39,406 nt of DNA from GCA-2717185 sp964474755 (lineage in GTDB: Bacteria; Pseudomonadota; Alphaproteobacteria; UBA8366; GCA-2717185): the NCBI GenBank assembly GCA_964474755.1, contig CAYYUG010000039.1, positions 1 through 39,406 on the forward strand, read 5' to 3'. Shown one piece after another: positions 1 through 8,062 of this stretch. The position numbers and the translations under genes are program-made. The notes below the pieces were generated by a model that saw only the letters and a list, made by a program, of their open reading frames with translations, had not been told where the DNA came from and ran no database searches. How positions within the stretch are numbered: position 1 is the stretch's first letter; each line of letters opens with the position of its first letter.

Positions 1-7
1 CCTGCCA

Positions 8-937
8 TTGGGCGAGACCTATCACTACGGGCTGATGACGCGTTTCCCGACCTTAGCAGAAACGCGGGCAATCACCGCGAAGCTTGACGAATACGAGTTC
101 GACACAGTCTGGGTTGGCGACCATATTGCCTTCACCACGCCCATCCTCGACCCTTTCCTGCAGCTAGCGCAGATCGCAGCTTGCAGCGACCGACTAACTG
201 TCGGCACCGGGGTCTACCTTCTGCCGCTGCGGCACCCTACGCCCGTGGCGAAACAAACCGCAACGATGGATCACTTGACCAACGGCCGGTTCATCTTTGG
301 TGTTGGCGTCGGAGGAGAGTTCAAGCGCGAATTCGAGGCCTGCGGTATCCCGCACAACGAACGAGGTGCGCGGCTAGAGGAAGGCGTCGAAGTCGTTCGC
401 AAGCTATGGCGGGGTGAACCTACCGCGCACGAGGGCCGCTTCTTTTCCTTCCCGGAAACGCATATGCAGCCGGGTACACTGCGGCCGGAAGGACCACCAA
501 TCTGGTTCGGCGGACGCACCGACAAAGCGCTAGAACGAACCGGGAGAATCGGCGATGGCTGGATCTCTTACGTGGTAACGCCGGAAATGTATAAAGTCGG
601 TCTCGACAAAATTGCGCCCGCATTTGAGCAGGCAAATCGCGATCTTACAAAATTCGGGACAGGACATCTGTTATTCGCACAGATAAACAACAGCTACGAA
701 GCGGCCTATGAGCGCGCGGTAGAGTTGTTGAGCGTTCGCTACGCAATGGACTTCAGCGCACCGGCCAAGAAATACGCTGCACTTGGTCGACCGGAGGATG
801 TTGCCGAGGCAATAGCCAAGTTCCACGAGGCCGGCGTGCGCCACATAAATCTCGATTTCCTCGGTCCGCCGGAAGAGCGCGACGCGCAGCTTGAATGGTT
901 TGCCAAGGAAGTCCGGCCGCTATTGGGCAAGGGGTAG
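8..937 (+). CDS. LLM-class flavin-dependent oxidoreductase, 5' end possibly outside window
   Basis: Luciferase-like monooxygenase family (TIM barrel, FMN or F420 dependent). Family hallmarks are the N-terminal 'YGLMTRFPTL', 'FDTVWVGDH' (about residues 31-39), 'LTVGTGVYLLPLRHP', 'LTNGRFIFGVGVGG', and 'PPIWFGGRTDKALERTGRIGDGW' in two adjoining stretches near residues 163-185. The length (about 309 aa) fits a complete member. The first codon taken is TTG at base 8, but the frame stays open to the window edge, so the true start may lie upstream. The substrate cannot be read from the sequence. The gene converges on the TauD-type gene with only 13 bases between stop codons. The family assignment is secure; any specific reaction would be a guess. 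Confidence 0.85.
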   Translation: MGETYHYGLMTRFPTLAETRAITAKLDEYEFDTVWVGDHIAFTTPILDPFLQLAQIAACSDRLTVGTGVYLLPLRHPTPVAKQTATMDHLTNGRFIFGVGVGGEFKREFEACGIPHNERGARLEEGVEVVRKLWRGEPTAHEGRFFSFPETHMQPGTLRPEGPPIWFGGRTDKALERTGRIGDGWISYVVTPEMYKVGLDKIAPAFEQANRDLTKFGTGHLLFAQINNSYEAAYERAVELLSVRYAMDFSAPAKKYAALGRPEDVAEAIAKFHEAGVRHINLDFLGPPEERDAQLEWFAKEVRPLLGKG

Positions 938-950
938 GCCCCGAGGCAGC

Positions 951-1880
951 TCAGTCGAGAACGGCCTGCGGCACGGCAAAGTAGGTGGGGTCCATGTAAA
1001 CCGTTGTCCGCTTGGCAAGTCGTGGAATTCCAGCTTCAAAAGCCTCACGCCGGTGCAGCAAACGTGCATTGTCCCACATTAACACGTCACCATTGCGCCA
1101 TTCATGCGTGTAGATGTTATCTGGCTGCACAGCGTGCTCGAACAAGGCATCGAATAGCGCCGCTGCCTCTTCATAAGCCAAACCTTCAATTGCGGCGGTA
1201 TGGTTAGGTGACAGATACAACGAGCGCTCGCCCGTCGCCTCGTTTTCAAGAACTATCTCATGGGTCGCTTCGGGCGTTCGGCGGTCTATCTCTTCAATTT
1301 CAGTACTTGAGGTGGCCTCACGGCGGAAATTTTTGTCAACATTATGCCGCATGAAACTGGAAAGCGGCCACTTCGTTCCATATTTGCAGACCGAGCGTTT
1401 TCCCTCGACCTGACGCCGAAGATCGTCGGTCAATGTTTCGTAGGCACGGGCCATATTGCAAAAGGAGGTCTTACCCGTATTGCTCGGCATTTCAATGCCA
1501 TAGAAAATCGATCCACTGGCAGGGCGTTTACGGAAAATTTGGTCAGTGTGCCAGACGATCTCGTCATTGCTGAGCCCACCAACCTTGCGTCCGTCAGAAA
1601 AATGCAAGTTTGAAACGAAAAACAATTCTGGCACCCGGTCGTCGAGTACGTCTTCACTGGTGTTGACGTCACGGATCACTTCCAGATCAAGCTCGCCAAA
1701 CCAACGGCTGAAGGCGATTAGTTCAGTTTCTGTTAGGCTCTGTCGACGCAGCAAGATCACCGGGTCCCGCTGCCAAGCCGCTCGAATGGCTTCAAAGCCG
1801 GCATAGTTCACAGAAGCGAGATCAACATCGAGAATTTCGGTGCCTAAATTCGCCTTAAGCTTTCGGGTCTTTAACGCCAT
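951..1880 (-). CDS. TauD/TfdA-family Fe(II)/2-oxoglutarate dioxygenase
   Basis: Non-haem iron dioxygenase that would hydroxylate a small substrate while decarboxylating 2-oxoglutarate. The facial triad is visible: H111 and D113 in 'WHTDQIF' and the distal H276 in 'NARLLHRR'. R287 or R291 is placed to bind 2-oxoglutarate. The protein is 309 aa, a normal length, and the core double-stranded beta-helix looks intact. The N-terminal 'LGTEILDVDLA' matches the TauD-type opening. Relatives act on taurine, 2,4-D and many other compounds, so the substrate is unknown here. It stands alone, with a 460-base gap upstream that carries a -10-like TATAGT (minus strand, 1911-1916) and repeated TCTACCA-type motifs. 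The ATG at 1880 has only a weak purine-rich upstream sequence. Confidence 0.87.
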   Translation of the reverse strand: MALKTRKLKANLGTEILDVDLASVNYAGFEAIRAAWQRDPVILLRRQSLTETELIAFSRWFGELDLEVIRDVNTSEDVLDDRVPELFFVSNLHFSDGRKVGGLSNDEIVWHTDQIFRKRPASGSIFYGIEMPSNTGKTSFCNMARAYETLTDDLRRQVEGKRSVCKYGTKWPLSSFMRHNVDKNFRREATSSTEIEEIDRRTPEATHEIVLENEATGERSLYLSPNHTAAIEGLAYEEAAALFDALFEHAVQPDNIYTHEWRNGDVLMWDNARLLHRREAFEAGIPRLAKRTTVYMDPTYFAVPQAVLD

Positions 1881-2344
1881 GGTTCTTTATTTCCCCACAT
1901 CGCCGAGGAAACTATAGACAGAAACCCTATTCCCAGCGTCTACCATGTACCAAAATCTACCAATGATGATAGATATCCGTCTACAAACCTCACATCCTGG
2001 CGTTTGAAGGATAAAATTCTATCCTACCGGAGCTCAGGATACGAGGCGTCCAGCATCCGTGCTGCTGCTCAATTTCAACGGAAGCGTTTTCAGGCAAAGC
2101 CTAAAGACATTCGAGGCAGCGAATTCTGCACCGGAACATCTCGAATATTACGCGTAAAATATCCACGGCACTGTAGCATACTAGATTTCGGTTCACCGCT
2201 TCCCTTCGATGGCCTCGCGCAACTATATCTTTGTATCAAGGTCAGCCGTCAGAAGGTGTTAGTGCCTGTTATGGGCGGCTTGAGGGCGTTTATTTTCGAG
2301 TGAAAAGCACCAACTTATTTTCCCAGAAATAAAATTTTTTGCCG
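1881..2344. other. Non-coding gap upstream of the TauD-type gene
   Basis: About 460 bases with no convincing gene. A 99-codon plus-strand reading frame (2004-2303) has no recognisable domain or ribosome binding site and was not accepted. Near the TauD gene are a minus-strand -10-like TATAGT at 1911-1916 and three direct copies of a TCTAC(C/A)A motif at 1937-1945, 1954-1962 and 1978-1986. There is also a small inverted repeat, AGGATA-6 nt-TATCCT, at about 2007-2024. These could form an operator and promoter for the dioxygenase gene, but no known regulator consensus was matched. Confidence 0.4.
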
Positions 2345-3541
2345 CTATTCAGCCGCAGTAGCCACACCAACGACGCCTTCGTCAATAAAGGCCGAGATCT
2401 CAACGCCATCGAAGCCTACTTCCAATAATATTTCTTCCGTATGCTGGCCCAGTGCTGGCGCCGGGCGCGGGCTGTGAGACGGGGTACCGGCAAACAGGGC
2501 AGCCGGCCGTGCCTGGCGCAAGCGGCCCAATCCTGGTTGGTCGATTTCAACAACGATTCCATTAGCGACAACTTGGGGATCATCCAAAACTTCGCGCCGG
2601 CTCTTGACTCGCATACAGGGAACGTCATTAGCCTCCAAACGTGCGATAATTTGATCACTCGAAAACCCGCCAATCGCAGCTTCTATCGTCTCCATGCGTT
2701 CCTGCCGGTTGGCAGACCGCTGGGCACCGGTGACGAAGCGTTCATCGACCAGCAGGTCTGGCCGTTCCAGAGCGGCACAGAGGCCGGCCCATTCCCGGTC
2801 CGATACGGTACCCAATGTGACGTAACCGTCGGAAGTTTCAAAAATCATGTCGTGGGGCGTTGCCACCGCTTCCTGGCAGTCTTCCTCGACAACCGCGAAC
2901 GGCGCCATCCCCTCCGGCCAGAGAAACGACATCATCACGTCCAACATGGATACTTCCAAGTGCTGACCCTTCCCCGTGCGGGTCCGGGCGAGTAAAGCAG
3001 CGGTCACTGCTTGAGCCGCGAAGATTGCCGTTGTCTTATCAGCGACAAGGGTACGCACCATCTTCGGCCGTCGCGTTTTCGGATCGGCCTGGATGTCAGT
3101 TAATCCAGACAACGATTGTATAGTCGGGTCGTAGACGCGTTTTTTTGCATAAGGGCCGCTCGGGCCGACCCCGCTGATCGATAGAAAAATGATACCAGGG
3201 TTTCGTGCCGCCACCGCCGTGTAGCCAAAGCCCAAGCGCTCCATGACACCGGGCCTATAGTTCTGGGCGACGACGTCAGCTTTCTCAATTAGCCGCCATA
3301 GGATTGTCTGACCTTCGGGATGTTTCAGATCGAGCGCTATAGATCGTTTCCCGCGGTTGCAGGAGACAAATCCCGGCGCAAACCCTGGCGAAGCCGGTCG
3401 GGCGCCGCGCGTGATATCGCCCATAAGTCCCTCCACCTTGATAACGCTGGCGCCTTGGTCGGCGAGCGTTGCCATCGCAGCCGGGCCAGAAACGACACTG
3501 CACAAATCGATGATCTTTATGCCTTCCAGAGCCCCCGTCAT
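2345..3541 (-). CDS. CaiB/BaiF family (class III) CoA transferase
   Basis: Class III acyl-CoA transferases move CoA between carboxylic acids through an aspartyl-CoA thioester. The family opening 'LEGIKIIDLCSVVSGP', 'LADQGASVIKVE', 'NRGKRSIALDLKHPEG', 'ADVVAQNYRPGVMERLGFGY' and 'ISGVGPSGPYA' are all present. D138 in 'RVYDPTIQSLSGL' is in the place of the catalytic aspartate. At 398 aa it is full length. The start ATG overlaps the stop of the upstream GST gene in an ATGA, so the two are translationally coupled and probably act in one pathway. The acid it activates is not evident; relatives use formate/oxalate, carnitine, succinate/mesaconate and bile acids. Confidence 0.88.
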   Translation of the reverse strand: MTGALEGIKIIDLCSVVSGPAAMATLADQGASVIKVEGLMGDITRGARPASPGFAPGFVSCNRGKRSIALDLKHPEGQTILWRLIEKADVVAQNYRPGVMERLGFGYTAVAARNPGIIFLSISGVGPSGPYAKKRVYDPTIQSLSGLTDIQADPKTRRPKMVRTLVADKTTAIFAAQAVTAALLARTRTGKGQHLEVSMLDVMMSFLWPEGMAPFAVVEEDCQEAVATPHDMIFETSDGYVTLGTVSDREWAGLCAALERPDLLVDERFVTGAQRSANRQERMETIEAAIGGFSSDQIIARLEANDVPCMRVKSRREVLDDPQVVANGIVVEIDQPGLGRLRQARPAALFAGTPSHSPRPAPALGQHTEEILLEVGFDGVEISAFIDEGVVGVATAAE

Positions 3542-4176
3542 GATGGCGCATTGGCGCGATGAGCGAGTATGGTCGACGGTTCATCATCGATGCGCGCGCG
3601 ATAAGCTGCGAAGGCTTCAGGCAATTCAAATCCATAGTTCACAGCTAGGTCCAGACAGCTGGTCATCAGGATATCCACGCCAAAAAAAGCTTCGCCGAGC
3701 AAGAAACGCCGGCCATCATCCAGACGCAAAGCCGCCGCTTTTATCATGCGCTCAAAATAGGCCCGAGCTGCCACGCAGGCTTCCGGTGCTGGGCCGTAGA
3801 TTTCAGGAAGGCCCTCATGGCGCCGCAGCACATAAAGCGAAGTGGCATCGAGTTCCATTGAAATGAAAGACATCCACTCAAAATAGAAAGCACGCTGTTC
3901 GATCCCTTCGGGGATGAGACGTCGCTCCGGCGTGCTGTAGCGTTCGGCCAGATAGGCGACGATGGCGGGGCTTTCGGTCACGGTGAGATCGCCATCGATA
4001 AGGGTCGGGATCTTGCCTCGCGGATTAACCGCACGATACTCTGGCGTTTCCATCGCGGGCGTGCGCGTTAGGATCGCCCTGGTTTCATATTCAAGGCCAA
4101 GAAAGACCAGCGCCCAGTGGGCGCGGAGCGCACGGCTAGAGCCGACGCCCCAAAGGATACGTTTCGTCATCACCAA
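3538..4176 (-). CDS. Glutathione S-transferase family protein
   Basis: 212 aa, cytosolic GST fold: an N-terminal thioredoxin-like half with 'NPRGKIPTLIDGDLTVTES' (cis-Pro and the glutamate/serine pair that hold glutathione) followed by an all-helical half. The N-terminal 'GVGSSRALRAHWAL' has serines at the usual catalytic position. It could conjugate, isomerise or dehalogenate a substrate with glutathione. It is the first gene of a two-gene unit with the CoA transferase (4-base overlap), so it may prepare the acid that is then CoA-activated. This functional link is inferred only from the overlap. Confidence 0.85.
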   Translation of the reverse strand: MVMTKRILWGVGSSRALRAHWALVFLGLEYETRAILTRTPAMETPEYRAVNPRGKIPTLIDGDLTVTESPAIVAYLAERYSTPERRLIPEGIEQRAFYFEWMSFISMELDATSLYVLRRHEGLPEIYGPAPEACVAARAYFERMIKAAALRLDDGRRFLLGEAFFGVDILMTSCLDLAVNYGFELPEAFAAYRARIDDEPSTILAHRANAPS

Positions 4177-4505
4177 GTCTCCACAAAAGGGCGAATATCA
4201 ATTTCGAATGTCCAAGCATCACGTTATTGCTGGGCTAGCGTCCAATAGGTTTCAGCGATCGAACCGAGGTTCATAAGACTGTCGGGCGCGAACTCTATAC
4301 AAAGCGCTTCATCAGGTTAACTATGACGGGGGCACAGCAAGCTTTGCAAGCAACATAACCTGATATAATCGGCGAAAATATGCACCTTACAGCCCGATGG
4401 AGACCGAAAGAGCCATCCAATGAGTTCAAATCATACTAAAGTTGCTACCGAAACTGTGGTTCGGATTAGGACCAAAGATTTTACCTCAGCAGATTGATAG
4501 TCCCG
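4177..4505. other. Non-coding gap between the GST gene and a cupin gene
   Basis: About 330 bases with no supportable reading frame. It must contain the promoter of the GST-CoA transferase pair and the 3' end of the cupin transcript, both on the minus strand. The one clear structure is the long-spaced inverted repeat at 4311-4364, listed separately. The rest is unremarkable. Confidence 0.4.
4311..4364. repeat. Inverted repeat with 9-bp perfect arms
   Basis: The arms ATCAGGTTA (4311-4319) and TAACCTGAT (4356-4364) are perfect inverted copies. Between them lies GCAAGCTTTGC (about 4338-4348), itself nearly palindromic. In RNA this would form a long hairpin with a large loop; in DNA it could hold a dimeric regulator at two half-sites. 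It lies about 140-190 bases upstream of the GST start and has no T-run, so a classical terminator is unlikely. The role is unknown. Confidence 0.5.
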
Positions 4506-4859
4506 CTATTGTCGCTTGTTATTGCGGCCGACACCTACGGCGATATTGTCGTAGACCCCGACGCCTTGGACGATCAGGAACTTGAACGCTCCGTCATCCA
4601 AGCCGTGGACATAATGCGCTACCTCAGGCGGAACCTCACACCGTTCGCCCGGCCCCAACACGTATTCGGCCCGGGGGGCCCGCGTCTCAACCACCATCGG
4701 GCCCTCCAGGCAGACGAAAGAGTCAGTAATCTTGCTGTGATAATGCCAGGGGATGCTCTCACCCGCATCCAGCGTCAGCACTCGGACACGCATGTCTGCG
4801 CCTTCCATCACCGTTTCCCGGTTACGTATTTTGGCTGCCTCGTATGGAATTGCCTTCAT
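4506..4859 (-). CDS. Small cupin-domain protein
   Basis: Single-domain beta-barrel protein of 117 aa. Metal-ligand motifs are 'ESIPWHYHSKITDSFVCLEG' (HxH plus a downstream acid) and the second cupin motif around 'GERCEVPPEVAHYV'. The reading frame continues upstream to 4958, but the ATG at 4859 is preceded by a good ribosome binding site (GAAGGAAG, about 6 bases), and the cupin fold begins just after it. It lies downstream of another cupin and a FAD oxidase on the same strand, 172 bases after the second cupin's stop. It may be a small metal-dependent isomerase, dioxygenase or sensor; the catalytic function cannot be assigned. Confidence 0.75.
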   Translation of the reverse strand: MKAIPYEAAKIRNRETVMEGADMRVRVLTLDAGESIPWHYHSKITDSFVCLEGPMVVETRAPRAEYVLGPGERCEVPPEVAHYVHGLDDGAFKFLIVQGVGVYDNIAVGVGRNNKRQ

Positions 4860-5031
4860 TGCTGCTTCCTTCGTTTTGACCTTAGAAAGATCGGCTAATG
4901 TCGCCACCACAGCCAGATACGCCACTATGCCCAGCTTCGTGTCAGTACTCGACGGCAATCACCTGAGCGACAGCGCGCACGGGAATATCACGCCGCGATC
5001 GCGTACGCCCATTATCAATGGTTCGAAAAAT

Positions 5032-5409
5032 CTATAGAAACGTCGCCTTCGAGCCGACGGCTGTCACGGTGATGTGACCAAGTGTCGTATCGGCCTTTGC
5101 ACCGTGCCAATGCTTTTCCCCAGCCTTGATATGTACCACGTCACCGACCGCGATATTGATTTCCTCGTCCTCGGTCGCAACGATGCCGGAACCGGACGTC
5201 ACCAACAGGATCTGATCGCAATCGTGCACGTGCCAGCCCGTGGTCGACCCATTGGTAAAGTTGACAACGCTACAATTATAGTTATCCGATGCGCCGGCTG
5301 GGATAATCGTCTGGCGCGACCGCGTCACCGATCCGCCGGCCCAACCCGCGATTGGGGTAGCCTCACCCAAATCTTCGTGAGGTATGTCATCCAAGGTCAC
5401 AACCCGCAT
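5032..5409 (-). CDS. Small cupin-domain protein
   Basis: 125 aa, one cupin barrel. Motif 1 is 'TGWHVHDCDQILLVTSGSG' with HxH ligands; motif 2 is 'GDVVHIKAGEKHWHGA' with the third histidine. The arrangement fits a metal-binding cupin such as those related to carboxymuconolactone or quercetinase-like proteins. The start at 5409 has a strong AGGAG six bases upstream. It follows the FAD oxidoreductase by only 18 bases, so the two are almost certainly cotranscribed, and it may act on a product of that oxidase. No exact reaction can be read from the sequence. Confidence 0.8.
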   Translation of the reverse strand: MRVVTLDDIPHEDLGEATPIAGWAGGSVTRSRQTIIPAGASDNYNCSVVNFTNGSTTGWHVHDCDQILLVTSGSGIVATEDEEINIAVGDVVHIKAGEKHWHGAKADTTLGHITVTAVGSKATFL

Positions 5410-5427
5410 GGTTTTCTCCTCTGATCT

Positions 5428-6726
5428 TTAGCCTAACACTGAAAAACTGCTATTTTCGTTGATCTTACGTCGCCGCGAATAGAACCCCACGTCAATTGTC
5501 CGGCCGATATGGGTCAACTCGAACTGCACTGGATTAGCGTCGTGATCATGGCCTGCCTCGCAGGCGAGGATCAATTCCGCCATCAACTTACCAGCGACAG
5601 GAGCATTCTTGAACTGGTTGCCGCTGGTTCCGATTGCCATATAGAAACCGTGTAGACAAGAACGGTCGTAGATCGGTATCCAATCGTCCGACACGTCGTA
5701 TAGATCAACCACACCGCGCATGCGGCTTGGGATTGGTAGTGTTGGGATGCGCTGCGCCTCGCGGTGTACCTGGATAGTCCATTGGTCCGTGAATTCGCGA
5801 TTATAGTTGTCCGGATCAACCCATTCACGCGCATCGCATTCCGGGTCCTCACTGCCAATAAGGATATGGTTACCGACTTCCGGACGGGCATAAACGCCGA
5901 TATCGCTGTCGGTAATAACGAAGCCACTTGACTCGAAGTCAAATCCTTTCGGCGACGGCACATGAGCAACCTCTTGGCGCATAGCGCCAGTAGAGATGCT
6001 CATATCTTCTAAAACACCGGCCATCGCGTTGATGCGGGAGGAATGTGGACCCGCCACGTTAACCACGACCGAGGCACTTATCTCTGTCCCATCCTCCAAG
6101 ACAACGCCGGCGACACGACCGTCGACCTGTCGAATTTCGACCACCTCCGCATTGAACCGAAAGTCGCCTCCCGCCGCCTCGACTGCGCATTGCACGTTAT
6201 GGGTAGCAAGCTGCGGATCGTTTACATAGCCAGCATCTGGGAAGTATACAGCGCCCTCGACTGATCCGCCGGTGGGTTGTCCAAAACTCGGATCGTTTAA
6301 CAATTTTGCCGGTGCGAATCGTCTGAGATCGAAGAAGGGTAACTTCTCTCGGATCTTATCCGGCCCCCAATCCACCCAGGGGATACCGATGATGTCGAGA
6401 CGTTCACACATCGGCCGCAGAAAGTTGTTCGCCTCTACACGCAACGCGACACAGCCGGTATTATGATAGACAGCCATTCCGCGTTTATCTTCAACACCGA
6501 TATAGTCGGCCCATTCGCGCCATACAAATACGCCTTCATAGGCGAGGGCGCATCCATCAACAGTCGAATAATGCGTTCGGATGATTGCACAGGAGCCGCT
6601 GGTCGAGCCGTAACCAGAGGCCGGCAACTTGTCGATGTTCAAGGTGCGCTTACCACGCTTTGCCAATTCATAAGCGGTGCAGCAACCAATGATACCCGCC
6701 CCGATTACAATCACGTCATATTTCAT
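5428..6726 (-). CDS. FAD-dependent amine/amino acid oxidoreductase (DAO family, sarcosine-oxidase-beta-like)
   Basis: 432 aa flavoprotein of the D-amino acid oxidase superfamily. The FAD-binding Rossmann motif 'VIVIGAGIIGCCTAYELAKRG' (split here as residues 5-17 plus the following helix) is at the very N-terminus. 'SGSCAIIRTHYS' and the C-terminal 'GFYMAIGTSGNQFKNAPVAGKLMAELI' are typical of the sarcosine/dimethylglycine/opine oxidase branch. It would oxidise a C-N bond to an imine that then hydrolyses, with electrons going to oxygen or a carrier. The ATG at 6726 has AGGAAG upstream. It is the first gene of an operon with one or two cupins, divergent from the membrane cassette. The substrate is unresolved: sarcosine, a D-amino acid and an opine are all possible. 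Confidence 0.85.
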   Translation of the reverse strand: MKYDVIVIGAGIIGCCTAYELAKRGKRTLNIDKLPASGYGSTSGSCAIIRTHYSTVDGCALAYEGVFVWREWADYIGVEDKRGMAVYHNTGCVALRVEANNFLRPMCERLDIIGIPWVDWGPDKIREKLPFFDLRRFAPAKLLNDPSFGQPTGGSVEGAVYFPDAGYVNDPQLATHNVQCAVEAAGGDFRFNAEVVEIRQVDGRVAGVVLEDGTEISASVVVNVAGPHSSRINAMAGVLEDMSISTGAMRQEVAHVPSPKGFDFESSGFVITDSDIGVYARPEVGNHILIGSEDPECDAREWVDPDNYNREFTDQWTIQVHREAQRIPTLPIPSRMRGVVDLYDVSDDWIPIYDRSCLHGFYMAIGTSGNQFKNAPVAGKLMAELILACEAGHDHDANPVQFELTHIGRTIDVGFYSRRRKINENSSFSVLG

Positions 6727-6834
6727 ACAGACTTCCTGAAATCTTAATCCATACTACATATGTTTGCGTCGGCCTCTAAGGTGTGCGGCGTTATATTTCA
6801 ATCGTAGCGCAATTGATCAGGAGTCAAAGTCAAA

Positions 6835-7476
6835 ATGGAACTGATCTCTAAACCGCACAGATATCTCCTGTTTTTGCGGTTCCTCTTGATCAATTTGGTA
6901 GCTGTTTCCCTGCTATTTGCAGCATGGCTGCAAGGGTGGCTAGATGGAATATTCGTCCCCGTAACCATGGAATTGTCTCTTGGCATATTCACCGTATTCC
7001 TATTCGGCCTGTTCACATGCGGACACCGGGTCTGGCAAACAAGTGTCGAGTTAAACGACATTCGAAGCGGTGACCTAAAGGAAGGGTCGCGCGCAGCAAA
7101 ATATCTCGCCACTGTCTATGGCGGTGGTGCAGATAGCAAGACGCTGGGTGCTTGGGCTCTGCGTTTGAAAATGGGCACTAATGTTTCCGTGATCCGTCAA
7201 CTCGCCAATGGACTTGTTTTTTTAGGCCTAATCGGCACCGTCATCGGTTTCATTATTGCGCTTTCCGGTGTCGATCCAGAAACAGCAGCGCAATTCGATA
7301 GTGTTGCCAACACGGTCGCAACTCTGATCAGCGGCATGTCGGTCGCGCTATATACAACGCTTGTCGGCGCAATCCTTTATGTTTGGCTTATAGTCAATCA
7401 TCGCATTCTGACGAGCGGTGTCGTCAGCCTAATCAGCGCAATCGTCGAGCTCGGGGAAGCCCGTGAACGAACTTGA
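6835..7476 (+). CDS. MotA/TolQ/ExbB-type proton channel subunit
   Basis: 213 aa with four predicted membrane helices, near residues 10-30, 42-64, 121-145 and 160-187. The last two carry the MotA/ExbB signature: 'GLVFLGLIGTVIGFIIALSG' and then 'TLISGMSVALYTTLVGAILY', equivalent to the helices that line the proton path in TolQ and ExbB. It lacks the large cytoplasmic insertions of MotA. A ribosome binding site (AGGAG) lies upstream of the ATG. The next gene overlaps by 14 bases and encodes a single-helix partner with an ExbD-like membrane aspartate, so the pair probably forms a proton-driven motor in the inner membrane. No tonB, tolA, tolB or pal is nearby. Confidence 0.8.
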   Translation: MELISKPHRYLLFLRFLLINLVAVSLLFAAWLQGWLDGIFVPVTMELSLGIFTVFLFGLFTCGHRVWQTSVELNDIRSGDLKEGSRAAKYLATVYGGGADSKTLGAWALRLKMGTNVSVIRQLANGLVFLGLIGTVIGFIIALSGVDPETAAQFDSVANTVATLISGMSVALYTTLVGAILYVWLIVNHRILTSGVVSLISAIVELGEARERT

Positions 7477-8062
7477 AGAACTAGAGGAAGACTCTGCCGG
7501 GACGGTCTTTCGCGATGTGATCTTGCTCGCCTTGATTGGATTTGTGGCAATGGTGGTCATGCTGCTGCCGCATTTGCGCAAATCCGAGGTAGAGGCACAG
7601 GATCATAAAGCTCCCGGCAACGTCATCGTCGAACTGCATTGGCCGACTGAGCAGGCTGTCGATGTGGACCTTTGGGTCATGGGGCCCGGTTCCACGCCAG
7701 TCGGCTTCTGGAACCTCGGCAATCGCGTCTTCAACCTGCTGCGTGACGATCTAGGCGCCGAAGGCGACGCCACGGAGGAAAATTACGAAGTCGCCTACAG
7801 TCGCGGCATCCCAGCAGGCGAATATATTGTAAACGTCCATATGTACGGGCCGGTGCCACCCGGTATGACAGTTCTCGCCAGGGTCGTCGTCAGTGTGCGG
7901 AAAAAATTCGAACAGACCAAGCAGATCCTAAAAACCCAGGTCAAACTCAAACGACGTCATCAGGAAGAGACCGCTTTCCGCTTCCGACTAACCAGCGATG
8001 GCGATTTGGTAAAGAACAGCGTCACTACTCTGCGCCGACGACTCATCACGGAGCCAATGTGA
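7463..8062 (+). CDS. ExbD-topology membrane protein with DUF2135-like periplasmic domain
   Basis: 199 aa. A short acidic cytoplasmic tail is followed by one membrane helix (about 16-36) that begins 'FRDVILLALIGFVAMVV'. D18 sits just where ExbD and TolR carry their essential proton-accepting aspartate ('FIDVMLVLL' in ExbD, recalled). The periplasmic part is not the ExbD/TolR fold. Residues about 50-145 ('VELHWPTEQAVDVDLWVMGP' and later 'IPAGEYIVNVHMYGP') look like the beta-sandwich DUF2135/YfaP type, known for a 'DVDLxVxxP' strand and a 'GxYxVxVxxYG' strand. The gene starts with GTG inside the end of the channel gene, and its stop overlaps the next start (TGATG). The ExbD homology is inferred from topology and one motif. 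Confidence 0.7.
   Translation: MNELEELEEDSAGTVFRDVILLALIGFVAMVVMLLPHLRKSEVEAQDHKAPGNVIVELHWPTEQAVDVDLWVMGPGSTPVGFWNLGNRVFNLLRDDLGAEGDATEENYEVAYSRGIPAGEYIVNVHMYGPVPPGMTVLARVVVSVRKKFEQTKQILKTQVKLKRRHQEETAFRFRLTSDGDLVKNSVTTLRRRLITEPM

Noticed and set aside
2004..2303. 99-codon plus-strand reading frame
   Set aside because: No ribosome binding site, no recognisable domain, and an unusual residue mix. It lies in an intergenic gap between minus-strand genes.
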